The translations under genes were made by a program, and so were the position numbers. From NCBI GenBank assembly GCA_900548905.1, contig URMK01000066.1, positions 1 through 37,727 on the forward strand: DNA of 37,727 nucleotides, in the 5' to 3' direction. The stretch's first letter is position 1; each line of letters opens with the position of its first letter. Below the pieces are notes generated by a model that ran no database searches, was not told the origin of the DNA, and saw only the letters and a list, made by a program, of their open reading frames with translations. Shown one piece after another: positions 1 through 8,620 of the stretch. Origin of the DNA: an uncultured Lachnospiraceae bacterium. GTDB taxonomy: Bacteria; Bacillota; Clostridia; Lachnospirales; Lachnospiraceae.

Positions 1-81
1 GAGGCGCCGCCCAGACAGCGGGCAGAGGGCCATTTGACAACTGCGAAGTTTGAATATTTGATTAGCAAGGAGAGTAGCTGC

Positions 82-789
82 ATGCGAAAAAAAATCCGAA
101 TAATTCCGGCAGTCCTGGCACTGTCCCTGATCCTTACCGCAGGGGCCTTTCTTTTTCATGCAGTCCCCTGCAGCAAGCTGAGAAAAAATAATACGCAGGT
201 CTCAGGACTGTTCCTTTCCCTTCACTCCCCTTCCTCCCTGTCTTTCTGTTATTACAGCCAGACAGACCCGGAATGGAAGAATTATTTATATGGAGGAAGG
301 GATCCCATGTCCAAGTACGGCTGCGGCCCTACCGTGCTGGCAATGCTGGTTGCAAACCTTACCGGCAGCACGCCGACCCCTCCTGAAATGGCGGACTGGG
401 CGGCGCAGCATGGTTATTTCAGCCCCGGAGGCGGCAGCCGGCACGAGCTGATCCCGGAAGGGGCGGCCGCTTTCGGCCTGAAGGTGGAGAGCCTTTCCAT
501 CCGTTCCCCGGAAGCCCTGACGATGCCTTTATACTACAACAAACTGGTCGTCCTTCTCATGGGCCCCGGGCATTTCACCAAGGGCGGACATTTCATTATC
601 CTCACAGGCGTGGACTCCCAAGGGAATATCCGCGTGGCCGATCCCTTTAATGAAGAAAACAACCGGGTTGGCTGGCCCCCGGAACTGCTTCTGGAGGAAT
701 TATCCGTGAACGCTTCCGCAGGCGGGCCCGTCTGGGTCATCTCCCCCGGCGCTTCCCCCGAAGAGAAAGAGTCCCATTATGATACATAA
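82..789 (+). CDS. Secreted C39-like cysteine peptidase family protein
   Basis: A 235-residue protein that opens with a basic, then hydrophobic N-terminus (MRKKIRIIPAVLALSLILTA), which reads as a signal peptide or membrane anchor. The body matches the Peptidase_C39_2 (papain-like) pattern: a YYSQTDPEW start, GCGPT with the candidate nucleophile Cys, GGHFIILTGVD with the candidate His, and VADPF with the candidate Asp. I chose ATG 82 because AAGGAG lies 10 bp upstream; an in-frame TTG at 34 would put a polar stretch before the signal peptide. The gene converges on the end of the flagellar operon and overlaps its last gene by 13 bp. Substrate is unknown. The family call is fairly secure; proteolytic activity is inferred. 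Confidence 0.75.
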   Translation: MRKKIRIIPAVLALSLILTAGAFLFHAVPCSKLRKNNTQVSGLFLSLHSPSSLSFCYYSQTDPEWKNYLYGGRDPMSKYGCGPTVLAMLVANLTGSTPTPPEMADWAAQHGYFSPGGGSRHELIPEGAAAFGLKVESLSIRSPEALTMPLYYNKLVVLLMGPGHFTKGGHFIILTGVDSQGNIRVADPFNEENNRVGWPPELLLEELSVNASAGGPVWVISPGASPEEKESHYDT

Positions 790-1199
790 TAGGACTTTTC
801 TCCTGCCAGCTTTTTGCTGAGGACTTTATCAACCTCCATGACAGCCTTTAATATCCCCTTTATTTTCTGATGCATGTCTGAAATCTGGTTCAGGAAGGAG
901 CTTTCCTGTCTGGTCAGCCCCACCTCCCTGCGGATTACCTCAGGTTCGGCACACAGCAGCCGCTCCATGCGCTCCCGATCTTCCTCTTGTACATTTTCTG
1001 AAAGAATCCTGATATTTTTTCGGCAGTTGTCCGCCTCCGCCATCTCTTCCCCCCGCATCCCCAGCAGGAGCTGGGCGGATACCGTGTCGTTGCGCTGCAG
1101 GGCCGTCTCCAGTTCCCTGGTGATACGGCTGATTTCGTTCACATGATTGTATTGCTTTCTGTACTGCTTCAGTATTTCCAATAACAATTCTTCATTCAT
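777..1199 (-). CDS. Probable flagellar chaperone, FliT/FlgN-like
   Basis: A 140-residue, highly charged and probably all-helical protein directly behind fliS, 15 bp away. Its size, helical character and position after fliD-fliS fit the FliT or FlgN class of export chaperones, which bind the FliD cap or the hook-associated proteins in the cytoplasm. I see no family-specific motif, so the assignment rests on context. It is the last gene of the operon, and its stop lies inside the 3' end of the convergent C39-like gene. No obvious intrinsic terminator is visible beyond it. Confidence 0.5.
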   Translation of the reverse strand: MNEELLLEILKQYRKQYNHVNEISRITRELETALQRNDTVSAQLLLGMRGEEMAEADNCRKNIRILSENVQEEDRERMERLLCAEPEVIRREVGLTRQESSFLNQISDMHQKIKGILKAVMEVDKVLSKKLAGEKSYYVS

Positions 1200-1214
1200 A
1201 TTTCATGCCCCGTC

Positions 1215-1586
1215 TCAATAACGTGTCATTTTATCCGCTTCCTGGAAGGCTTCCCGAAGCTGTAACACCAGCGGCCTTATCTCCCGGATAATCTCCTTTT
1301 TCCTGCCTGCCTCCAAACGGCTGAGCTCGTATAAAAAGAATTCATACATTCTGCGCAGCTCATTGGAAATGGCATATTGGGGATCCAGACAGTCCTGCAG
1401 ATAACAGACAATATCCCTGCATCGTGTCACCGATTCCCCGAAGGATGTGTAATCCTCCTGATTCAGCGCCAGTTCGGCCCGCATAAGCCTTTTCAGCAAT
1501 TCATCAAACAGCAGCAGCAGCATTTCCCCCTGTGTCATGGTATAGACCGACTGCTCTTTATATTGCTGGTATCCGTTCCTGTTCAT
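1215..1586 (-). CDS. fliS: Flagellin export chaperone FliS
   Basis: A 123-residue helical protein with the FliS N-terminal pattern YQQYKEQSVYTMTQGEMLLLLFDELLKR and the usual FliS length. FliS binds the C-terminus of flagellin in the cytoplasm and holds it unpolymerised until export. It lies 35 bp behind fliD, the usual fliD-fliS order, and is followed by a probable FliT/FlgN-like chaperone. It starts at ATG 1586 after AAGGATAAGGG. It is probably transcribed with fliD from the sigma-D promoter at 4052-4078 as well as by read-through from the operon. No flagellin gene is in the window. Confidence 0.9.
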   Translation of the reverse strand: MNRNGYQQYKEQSVYTMTQGEMLLLLFDELLKRLMRAELALNQEDYTSFGESVTRCRDIVCYLQDCLDPQYAISNELRRMYEFFLYELSRLEAGRKKEIIREIRPLVLQLREAFQEADKMTRY

Positions 1587-1621
1587 TTCCCTTATCCTTT
1601 ACTTTCTTTGTCAAAATGAAG

Positions 1622-4003
1622 CTACGCACCAAAAGCGTTGGATAACCAGCTGCTCTGGCTGTTCATCTGTGAAATCAATGTCTCAAGGGTGGTAAACTGG
1701 GAAATATATCTGTCCTGTTCCATTTCCAGCTTATCCATCAGCCGGTCAATCTCATCGTCGATCTCATCCATCTGCTTCTGCATGGAATTGGTGAGGATCG
1801 AAGTAGGCGCATATTGGGAACCCGCCCTTTCTATCAGAATTCCTTTCGTAGCCCCTGTTGTGGAGGCATATTTGTTCACCAGTGTCTGGAGACGTACCAT
1901 CAGTCCGCCTTTATCGACGGTCTTTCCGTCGTCATTCGTGGATTCAGGACGGGTGAAGGCATCAAGCACAGCCTCCGGATCCGTTTCCAGGGCGCTCTTA
2001 AAGGCTTCTTCATCAAAAACAAGCTTCCCGTTATCGGCATAGCTGGTGGAAACCGTTATGCCCATCTTTTTCATAACCGCCGCATCCTGGCTGATCATGG
2101 AACGCAGGCCATCCGCCAGGCCCCGGACATCACTGTCGTTAAAAAGCAGTCCCGCCTTAGCTTTTTCGTTCCAGGCCTTGATTTCGCTTTCCGACATATC
2201 GTCTTCCTGCTCTGAGGTCAGCGGCGCATATTTACGGTTTGGTTTGGTGGATACCTCATCATTTATCAGCTTCACCATCTCATTGAAAGCCTCTATCATT
2301 TCCTTTACCGCCGTAGTAGCAGGCTCCGTATCCATTTTCACATCAAAGGTTACCCCTTCTGCAGACGTATCCAGCGTCCCGTCCGCAGCATATCCGAACA
2401 GCCCCTTTGCCGTAATGGTAAGGCCGTTTACGGCGAAGGAATTGCTTCCTCTGGTGACCTCCACCGCTTCGTCCGATCCGTCATATTTGATTGCCACAAC
2501 GGCATCCTGGCCACTTTGTATGGTATAGTCCCCGTCGGCTTTCTTTCCGAAAAGCAGTTCCCCGATTTCCCCTTCAATGGAAATGGAACCGCTGGCACCG
2601 TCCTGTGTGGAGGTTACCACAAACTTATCCGCATCGGAAAGGTAGCTCATCTTTACCCCTGCTTCCGAGCTGTTGACGGCATCCATGATTTCCCGAAGGG
2701 TGCTTTCCTCCTTCACTTCAATATCCACGCCGTTGATCGTCAGTTTTCCGCCGGTGGGAAAGGTCTTTCCTTCCGCCGTTTTCAGGCCGGACTTTAACAG
2801 GGCTGTATCCAGGTTCAGCCGGTTGGAATCTCCGGCGCTCAGGCCGGTCAGGGCCCCGTATTTGCCCAGAAGCCCTCTTTCTCCCGATCCGATGGCAAGC
2901 ACCGAACTTTTGTCCTCCAGTCCGGTTTTCGGATCGGTCGTCATAAAGGACAGACTGCTTTCCCCTGTCCCGGCTGCGTTTCTTCCCACCTTAATCCTGC
3001 CTTTTCCGAAGGTTTTGTCCAGCTTTGCCTGCAGGTCGTCCGTCAGGGATTCCAGAGTGTTTCCCTTGGCGCTTTCCTTCAGTTCCTTTTCCGTCGCCAG
3101 GGTGATCCACTCTGTCTTTCCGTTATAGCTCACCGCAATCTGTTTCCCGCCGATTTGGGCGGCTATGGATTTATGTTCCGTAAGAGTGGCCGCACTTGCC
3201 GCCTCAACGCCGGTATCCGTGATCTCGATTCCGCCGGTAGTTTCCGTAAAACCGAGGTTAGTGAGAAGCTTCCCCGTACTTCCCGCCAGTTTTATGGTAT
3301 TTCCTGCGGTATCCGTGCTTTTGAAGGTGAGTTTCCCCCCGTTTTCGGTAACGCTCATAACGTCTGCCAGCGTTTTATCCTCTCCGACGGTAATCTCTCC
3401 CATCGCCTTGTTCAGGGCTTCCGTAACCTGGGTCAGATTATCGTAGCTATAATCCTTGTTATCCTCGGGAAGGGATACGCTGTAGTATTTGTTTCCGTAT
3501 TTGATGGTGAGGCTGGTGCCTGCAATGGCGTTGAAATCCTTCTCAGTGGATAAATCATCAGGGATGCCGCCGCTTTCCAGCTTCCTGTCGGAGGCATTTC
3601 CTGAAAAGCTGAGCTTCGCATTGGAGGCCAGCTGCTTCACTCCCACGATCGTCATGGAATCCGCTGTGGATGAGGTTCCCGTAACGCTTATGCAGCCGCT
3701 GTTTGCCCCCTTTGGAGTAACACTGCCTGCCCGGAAAAGCTTGCTGCTGAGCAGGCTCTTGGGGGAGGTATAGGAAATAAAGCCCTGATTAAAGGAATAG
3801 ACACTATCCGTAATCCCTCTCATAGACTCCTGGGTCCAGGCGACCTTCTGCTTCGCCTGCTGCTTCTGTTTAATTTTACTTGTGGTGGCATAAGTCATAT
3901 TTTCAATCAGGGTGTCCCTGTCAAGGCCGCTGGCCAGCCCGCCATAGCCCCTAATTGAAGAAGCATTGCTTGAACTACTGCTTAATCCGCCGATTGTAGC
4001 CAT
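1622..4003 (-). CDS. fliD: Flagellar filament cap protein FliD
   Basis: A 793-residue protein that would form the filament cap and help flagellin fold at the growing tip. The N-terminus (GLASGLDRDTLIENMTYATTSKIKQKQQ) and C-terminus (helical, LMDKLEMEQDRYISQFTTLETLISQMNSQSSWL) are typical of FliD_N and FliD_C. The middle, rich in Gly, Thr and Ser, is long, so the protein is at the upper end of FliD lengths. It starts at ATG 4003 behind AAAGGAGTG. A sigma-D-type promoter sits 49 bp upstream, so this is probably also a late gene. The variable surface-exposed centre is where such proteins usually diverge. Confidence 0.93.
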   Translation of the reverse strand: MATIGGLSSSSSNASSIRGYGGLASGLDRDTLIENMTYATTSKIKQKQQAKQKVAWTQESMRGITDSVYSFNQGFISYTSPKSLLSSKLFRAGSVTPKGANSGCISVTGTSSTADSMTIVGVKQLASNAKLSFSGNASDRKLESGGIPDDLSTEKDFNAIAGTSLTIKYGNKYYSVSLPEDNKDYSYDNLTQVTEALNKAMGEITVGEDKTLADVMSVTENGGKLTFKSTDTAGNTIKLAGSTGKLLTNLGFTETTGGIEITDTGVEAASAATLTEHKSIAAQIGGKQIAVSYNGKTEWITLATEKELKESAKGNTLESLTDDLQAKLDKTFGKGRIKVGRNAAGTGESSLSFMTTDPKTGLEDKSSVLAIGSGERGLLGKYGALTGLSAGDSNRLNLDTALLKSGLKTAEGKTFPTGGKLTINGVDIEVKEESTLREIMDAVNSSEAGVKMSYLSDADKFVVTSTQDGASGSISIEGEIGELLFGKKADGDYTIQSGQDAVVAIKYDGSDEAVEVTRGSNSFAVNGLTITAKGLFGYAADGTLDTSAEGVTFDVKMDTEPATTAVKEMIEAFNEMVKLINDEVSTKPNRKYAPLTSEQEDDMSESEIKAWNEKAKAGLLFNDSDVRGLADGLRSMISQDAAVMKKMGITVSTSYADNGKLVFDEEAFKSALETDPEAVLDAFTRPESTNDDGKTVDKGGLMVRLQTLVNKYASTTGATKGILIERAGSQYAPTSILTNSMQKQMDEIDDEIDRLMDKLEMEQDRYISQFTTLETLISQMNSQSSWLSNAFGA

Positions 4004-4051
4004 ATGTACACTCCTTTTCTCTGTCGCATGTCAGTTGGTTTTCTACTAATA

Positions 4052-4078
4052 GTATCGGCCGAAGGAAACCAAACTTAA
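4052..4078 (-). promoter_or_regulatory. Sigma-D (sigma-28) promoter upstream of fliD
   Basis: On the minus strand, TTAAGTTT (4071-4078) is followed after exactly 11 bp by GCCGATAC (4052-4059). This is one mismatch per box from the known sigma-28/SigD consensus TAAAGTTT-N11-GCCGATAA. It lies in the only sizeable gap of this part of the operon (4004-4092) and would serve fliD-fliS and the last gene. Confidence 0.85.
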
Positions 4079-4092
4079 CAAAAAGACGGCAA

Positions 4093-4713
4093 TTAAATCC
4101 ACTCCCTGTTGTGCCGGGGATTCCTGTTTACCTTAATGCAGGCCTTGGTTATTTCCACAATAATCTGCCCTGCATAGTGATCCTCATAAAAGTTCAGAAG
4201 GGGGGAAACGGAGTCCTTTTTCACCACCACATATTTGGGCGGCAGCTTGCTTAACGCAAGGGCTATGGTATCCGTTTCGCACCGTTTGCAGGTGCAGTTC
4301 CCGAACTGCTTCATATATTTCATGGCTTTGTCCTGCACGATTTTTTCCATGATATTATAGAAAACATAGCCGTCCATCTCGTCCGGATCCGCAGGCTCCT
4401 GTTCTTCCGCCGCCGTTTCCTGCCCTTCTTCCGCCGCCTGTTCCGTCCGTTCGGGCTCCGCAGGCGCGTGTTTCGCTGCTTCCTCCCTGCGATCCTTCTC
4501 CTCCTGCTGCTCCAGCTCGGTCTGCAGCCTTTCTTTTACCGTTTCCGCAACCGGGTCCCCGTTCCCTCCCGTTGCCATCACCACATGGACATTCCCCTGG
4601 TGCTTTACAGCCGGGGTTTCCGGTTCCTTTTTCTCGCCTTTTTCCAGGGTCTCGCCTTCCGCTCCCGTCAGTATATTGAGTACATGATCCGTCTTGTTTG
4701 TTTTTCTGGTCAT
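4093..4713 (-). CDS. Late competence development ComFB-like protein
   Basis: A 206-residue protein. The first ~110 residues are acidic, Glu/Ala-rich and probably disordered. The C-terminal ~95 residues fit the ComFB family: YNIMEKIVQDKA, then a Cys cluster (CTCKRCETD), then IALALSKLPPKYVV. ComFB-type proteins occur in flagellar and competence loci, and some relatives bind cyclic dinucleotides. It follows the ParA-like gene by 10 bp and lies next to the EAL/HDOD gene. It starts at ATG 4713 behind AGGGGAAG. Role is unknown; a regulatory link to motility is inferred from position only. Confidence 0.7.
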   Translation of the reverse strand: MTRKTNKTDHVLNILTGAEGETLEKGEKKEPETPAVKHQGNVHVVMATGGNGDPVAETVKERLQTELEQQEEKDRREEAAKHAPAEPERTEQAAEEGQETAAEEQEPADPDEMDGYVFYNIMEKIVQDKAMKYMKQFGNCTCKRCETDTIALALSKLPPKYVVVKKDSVSPLLNFYEDHYAGQIIVEITKACIKVNRNPRHNREWI

Positions 4714-4723
4714 TTCTTCCCCT

Positions 4724-5485
4724 TTAACCGATCCTTTCGATAACTTCCTTCACAAAACCACGATAATCCTCCGCCGGTTTGGATCGGGGCGCATACCGGA
4801 AGATACTCATGCCATGTGCCGGCATTTCCGATACGGCCACCCCGCTTCGGATTTCATTCGCAAACAGCGTGGTGCCCATCTGCTTTGCCACCGTTGCCGC
4901 CATTTCCTTCACTTCCCCCGCCAGCCTTGTCCTGCGGCTGAACTTCGTCAGAAGGATACCGAGTATCTCAATACCGGGATTCAGTGCACTTCGCACCGAA
5001 TCCACCGTATCCTTCAGCTGGGCCAGCCCAACCAGGCTCAGGATTTCCGAGGACATGGGGACAATCAGGTAATCAGCCGCAGCGTAGGCGTTAATTGTGA
5101 GAATATTCAGCGCCGGCGGCGTATCGATAATAACATAGTCATAGATCCTTTCCACCGAAGCCAGGGCCTGCTTCAGCAAAAGCTGCCTGCCCTGCTCGTA
5201 AAATTCCTTCACCCCTGCGCTCAGAGTGATGTCGGAAGGAATGATATCCCCGTATTCGGTAGTACAGATGATATCCTGGATCCGTTCCTTTCCCTTCATC
5301 AAATCATATATGGTTCCATCCGTTTCCCCCGGCAGGCCAAGGCTGAAGCCCAGGTTTCCCTGGGGATCCAGATCCAGGGCCAATACCTTTTTCCCCTCCA
5401 GCACCAGGCCTGCGGCGAGGGAAGCCGCGGTCGTTGTTTTCCCCACGCCGCCTTTCTGGTTGGTCAGCACAATTTTAACCGCCAA
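4724..5485 (-). CDS. ParA/Soj-family ATPase
   Basis: A 253-residue P-loop ATPase with the deviant Walker A motif KGGVGKTTT (residues 11-19), LALDLDPQGN near residue 40 and YDYVIIDTPP as Walker B. The N-terminus (VLTNQKGGVGKTTTAASLAAGL) resembles Soj/ParA rather than the FlhG/YlxH type. It starts at TTG 5485, with the ribosome site GGAGGGAG inside the end of the upstream EAL/HDOD gene, suggesting translational coupling. ParA-like ATPases position chromosomes, chemoreceptors or flagella. With no flhF or flhG in this operon, it may place flagella or chemotaxis arrays, but that is inference. No parB is visible. Confidence 0.85.
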   Translation of the reverse strand: MAVKIVLTNQKGGVGKTTTAASLAAGLVLEGKKVLALDLDPQGNLGFSLGLPGETDGTIYDLMKGKERIQDIICTTEYGDIIPSDITLSAGVKEFYEQGRQLLLKQALASVERIYDYVIIDTPPALNILTINAYAAADYLIVPMSSEILSLVGLAQLKDTVDSVRSALNPGIEILGILLTKFSRRTRLAGEVKEMAATVAKQMGTTLFANEIRSGVAVSEMPAHGMSIFRYAPRSKPAEDYRGFVKEVIERIG

Positions 5486-5488
5486 AGC

Positions 5489-6763
5489 TTACTCCCTCCC
5501 TGCGCCTCCGTCGTCCTTACGCCTGAAATCTGTGGTAAGCGCCTCCCAGATAGTATTGACATCCTGTATACAGTCCATATATATCTGGGCCAGTGTATTG
5601 GATGCGATTCCCAGTTCCCCTGCCAGCCTTTTGCTTTCCTTCCAGTCCGCCTTTTCATAAGCCAGAATCAGAAGCATCAGCTTGCCGGCTTCCCCTTCAT
5701 GGCTGGTAAGGGCCTTCTTCACCTCATCCTTGATGGGGATTTCCTCCAGCAGTTCTTCCAGAGTGGCATCCACCATGTATTCCAGCCCGGAAAACATACC
5801 CATCATGTAAGCCTCCGCTTTGTTGATGGGGAAATCCCGCCTGTTGATAAGCCCTGTGAGATCCTGCGCAAATTTCGCCCGCAGGAAGGACATCTTCAGG
5901 ATCTCCTCCGAACCTCCCGCAGCATTTTCGTCATCCAGGCTGAGCATATACACCCATTCCTTCAGCCGTCCGATTCCCATAGTGATAATGGCCTGCCGGA
6001 CGGATGCGGTCCGTTTGCGCAGGGCGAAATAGGCGGAGTTCACCAGCTTCAGCAGAGCATAGGTCAGGCCGGCGTCCCTGGATATGATATCCTCCAGCTC
6101 GTCAATTTCCGGTTCGTCCTTGGATATGGCAATTACCAGCTGGAAGAAGGTTCCCTGCAGGTATTCCACTTTATTGGCCTTTGTCACCAGCGTTTCCGCG
6201 ATGTAATTGCCTTCCATGTATTCCACCTTCAGATCGGCGGCCAATTCGTATTCCTCTTTGCTGTTCACCCCGGTGGCAATGCATTTTTTCCCGAAGGCCT
6301 GTGCCATCTTTACCACATTGTCCAGGGAAGCTTTCTCTTTCTGCAGCCTGCCGTTCACCGATATCCGGATAAAATCCGCATATTCCAGCATGTCAAGATA
6401 TTTGGGGGAAAACTGGAAATCATTGATAGCCAGCCGGTAACCCTCTCCCTTATATTTCTTGATCATAGGCAGCGCCAGCGGATGGACGATGAGGTTATCC
6501 TCTATCTGGATGACCAGTTTATCCTTTTCAAAGATCTTCGGCAGGTTGCGGAACAGCAAAGCCGGTGTGAAAGTGAGAAATGTAGGCAGCTCCGAAAATA
6601 TCTTGCTGCTGTTCTGCATCATGAAATTAATGATGGTGTCTGCGGAAGAATATTCCGTCTTAGAATAGAGGTCGTCGCTGCTTGCCTGAAACAGAATCTC
6701 ATAGCCGATGATGTTCTGGCTTCCGGCCTCCTTAATCGCTTGTCTTACTACACATTTGTCCAT
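5489..6763 (-). CDS. EAL-like/HDOD domain signalling protein (degenerate EAL)
   Basis: A 424-residue two-domain protein like B. subtilis YuxH. Residues ~1-205 have the EAL barrel fold pattern but lack its catalytic residues: the EALxR position reads YEILFQ and later acidic sites are lost. It should therefore not hydrolyse c-di-GMP, though it could bind a ligand or partner. Residues ~205-405 form an HDOD domain (LVIAISKDEPEIDELEDIISRD, LLKLVNSAYF, SVRQAIITMGIGRL). Such proteins act as scaffolds in motility and c-di-GMP signalling. It starts at ATG 6763 after GAGGAGGGC. It lies between cheD and the ParA-like gene, in line with a regulatory role. Confidence 0.82.
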   Translation of the reverse strand: MDKCVVRQAIKEAGSQNIIGYEILFQASSDDLYSKTEYSSADTIINFMMQNSSKIFSELPTFLTFTPALLFRNLPKIFEKDKLVIQIEDNLIVHPLALPMIKKYKGEGYRLAINDFQFSPKYLDMLEYADFIRISVNGRLQKEKASLDNVVKMAQAFGKKCIATGVNSKEEYELAADLKVEYMEGNYIAETLVTKANKVEYLQGTFFQLVIAISKDEPEIDELEDIISRDAGLTYALLKLVNSAYFALRKRTASVRQAIITMGIGRLKEWVYMLSLDDENAAGGSEEILKMSFLRAKFAQDLTGLINRRDFPINKAEAYMMGMFSGLEYMVDATLEELLEEIPIKDEVKKALTSHEGEAGKLMLLILAYEKADWKESKRLAGELGIASNTLAQIYMDCIQDVNTIWEALTTDFRRKDDGGAGRE

Positions 6764-6783
6764 TTTATGCCCTCCTCTTCTGC

Positions 6784-7260
6784 TTATAAAACAATCTCAG
6801 GTCTGCCGTAGGACCTGATCTTTACCATCCCGGTTTCCACCTCCATAGACATGGTCCTGGCATAGTTGGCGCCTACGTCCTGGCGTACAATGCGGATACC
6901 TTCGCGGCGCATGGTATTCTGCACGCTCTCTATGTTCCTCTGCCCGATGTTCCCCAGGCTCCCCTGCATTTCAAACATCTTGGCCCCACCGGCAATTTTG
7001 CAGATGTACCGGCTTTTCATCCCGCCGAAAACCTGCATTTTGCGCAGCATTTCCTGTATTCCCGTATCCGCAAACTTGTAGGTATTGTCCACCGCTATAT
7101 TTTCTGCGGAAGGCAGCATGATATGAAGCAGCCCTCCCAGTTTAATCACCGGATCATACAGCGCTACCCCGATACAGGATCCCAGCGCATAGGTGATCAG
7201 AAGCCCCTGCCTTCTGGCCACCTTTAAATCGGCAATACCGACCTTGATTTCTTTATCCAT
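6784..7260 (-). CDS. cheD: Chemoreceptor glutamine deamidase CheD
   Basis: A 158-residue protein with the CheD core YALGSCIGVALYDP followed by GGLLHIMLP, giving the catalytic Cys and His. CheD deamidates Gln residues on chemoreceptors and binds CheC, raising CheC phosphatase activity. It overlaps the 3' end of cheC by 8 bp, the usual cheC-cheD pairing. No cheA, cheW, cheB, cheR or receptor gene is visible, so the rest of the pathway must lie elsewhere. Confidence 0.93.
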   Translation of the reverse strand: MDKEIKVGIADLKVARRQGLLITYALGSCIGVALYDPVIKLGGLLHIMLPSAENIAVDNTYKFADTGIQEMLRKMQVFGGMKSRYICKIAGGAKMFEMQGSLGNIGQRNIESVQNTMRREGIRIVRQDVGANYARTMSMEVETGMVKIRSYGRPEIVL

Positions 7261-7879
7261 TATTATTTACCAGCTTTGTCATAAGATAGTTTAGGGATTC
7301 CACATCCGGAAGCATCAGCAGGTCGCTGTCCAGCTCCTTACCCTCTATAATGAATTTCCCCCGGATCATCATCAGCTTATCCGTCTGATAGCCCAGTTCG
7401 GCCATAGGCACGCTCAGGATGCCTCCCAGCATATTGACCGCGATCTCCGGGACGGAAAGGGACACCTCCACATCTGCCAGGCCGGACAAGGCATTGACAA
7501 AAGAGGATATCATAATATTTCCCACCTCATTCACTGCGGAAATGTCCATATTATCCAGCTTGGCATAGTCCTCTATCTGATGAGTCAGAAGACGTCCGAT
7601 GATGTCATTGATCAAATCCAGCTTCAGGATAAAAAGCATGATCCCGTTAATTTCCTGGCTCATTTTCACCATGACCGCAGCGACAATGGATTCCGGGTTT
7701 CCCACCGTATTCAATGCGGTATTGAAATCCTGGACCGTCACCTGCGGCAGCACCATACGTACCTCTGTCCCGAGGAGGGAGGACAGGGCGGACGCCGCGT
7801 TCCCGGTCCCGATGCTGCCCACCTCCCGAATCACATCCATTTCCATATAATTCATATCATCATAGCTTTTCATCTTCAT
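7253..7879 (-). CDS. cheC: CheY-P phosphatase CheC
   Basis: About 208 residues. CheC removes phosphate from CheY-P and pairs with CheD. The CheC active-site motif is [D/S]x3Ex2N-x22-P, normally present twice. The second copy is intact (SAVNEVGN, then P 22 residues on). In the first copy (DVIREVGS) the Asn is Ser, so only one site is probably active. GTG 7885, ATG 7879 and ATG 7873 are all possible starts behind AAAGGTGGG; I list 7879. It lies 8 bp after flgG and overlaps cheD. Confidence 0.9.
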   Translation of the reverse strand: MKMKSYDDMNYMEMDVIREVGSIGTGNAASALSSLLGTEVRMVLPQVTVQDFNTALNTVGNPESIVAAVMVKMSQEINGIMLFILKLDLINDIIGRLLTHQIEDYAKLDNMDISAVNEVGNIMISSFVNALSGLADVEVSLSVPEIAVNMLGGILSVPMAELGYQTDKLMMIRGKFIIEGKELDSDLLMLPDVESLNYLMTKLVNNNG

Positions 7880-7887
7880 TCCCACCT

Positions 7888-8601
7888 TTACCGCAGGCTG
7901 TTGATAACCTGCTCAATCTCATCCGAGGTCTGAATCATTTTCAACACATAGGAGTATGCCCTGGAGGCTTCTATGGTTTTACTCATTTCGTCGCTTAAAT
8001 CCACATTGGACTGCTCCAGAAATCCCTGGTTCAGCCTGGCGTCCCCCGCCGGCTGCGGCTCCCCGTTCCCCAAAACGGCTTCCAGCTCATTGTTCCCGAC
8101 ACTGCGCATCCCGTTTTCAACAGGAAAAGCAAAGACGCCCACCTTTGTCTCTCCCATGGATCCCTCCTCGTCCAGACGGATGGGATTGCGGTTCTCATCC
8201 AGCACAAGCTTGCCGGAATCATTTACCAGATAGAACGCATTGTCCCGCAGGGACAGACTGAATTTTCCGTTCCTCGTATAGGTAAGCGAACCGTCCGCCG
8301 GATTCTGAAGCATGAAAAAGCCTCTTCCGGTGATGGCGTAATCGTATGCCCCGCCTGTTGGGTTCATGGGCGATTCCGCAAAGTTGGTATCCGTACGCCC
8401 CATGGTGATGCCGCTGCCGGCCTTTACCCGGCTGTCCGCCTCCGGCTCACTCTGCATGTTGTAATACATCAGATCGGAAAATACGGCGTTTTTGGCCCGG
8501 AAGCCGTCCGTATTCACATTGGCGATATTATTGGCTATTACATTCATCTTTTCCTGCTGCCCCATGGCTCCCAGGGCCGCCGTGTAAAATGACATATTCA
8601 T
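7888..8601 (-). CDS. flgG: Flagellar rod protein FlgG (hook-basal body family)
   Basis: A 237-residue rod protein. The N-terminus has the shared rod/hook motif MNVIANNIANVNTDGF, the centre has YAITGRGFFMLQNP and TYTRNGKFSL, and the C-terminus (QGFLEQSNVDLSDEMSKTIEASRAY) is of FlgG type. FlgG builds the distal rod between FlgF and the hook. It lies 19 bp behind a second rod gene. The pair may correspond to FlhO/FlhP of B. subtilis, so the F/G naming carries some doubt. It starts at ATG 8601 behind AAAGGAG. Confidence 0.82.
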   Translation of the reverse strand: MNMSFYTAALGAMGQQEKMNVIANNIANVNTDGFRAKNAVFSDLMYYNMQSEPEADSRVKAGSGITMGRTDTNFAESPMNPTGGAYDYAITGRGFFMLQNPADGSLTYTRNGKFSLSLRDNAFYLVNDSGKLVLDENRNPIRLDEEGSMGETKVGVFAFPVENGMRSVGNNELEAVLGNGEPQPAGDARLNQGFLEQSNVDLSDEMSKTIEASRAYSYVLKMIQTSDEIEQVINSLR

Positions 8602-8620
8602 TGGTTTTCTCCTTTCCGGC

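Noticed and set aside
34..81. A possible promoter TTGACA at 34-39 before the C39-like gene, and a TTG start at 34
   Set aside because: No -10 box with a good match at the right distance, and the TTG start has no ribosome site.
4694..6811. A 705-codon open frame on the plus strand
   Set aside because: It lies antisense to the ParA-like and EAL/HDOD genes, is rich in His, Gln and Phe without any family pattern, and is a shadow of the minus-strand codon use.
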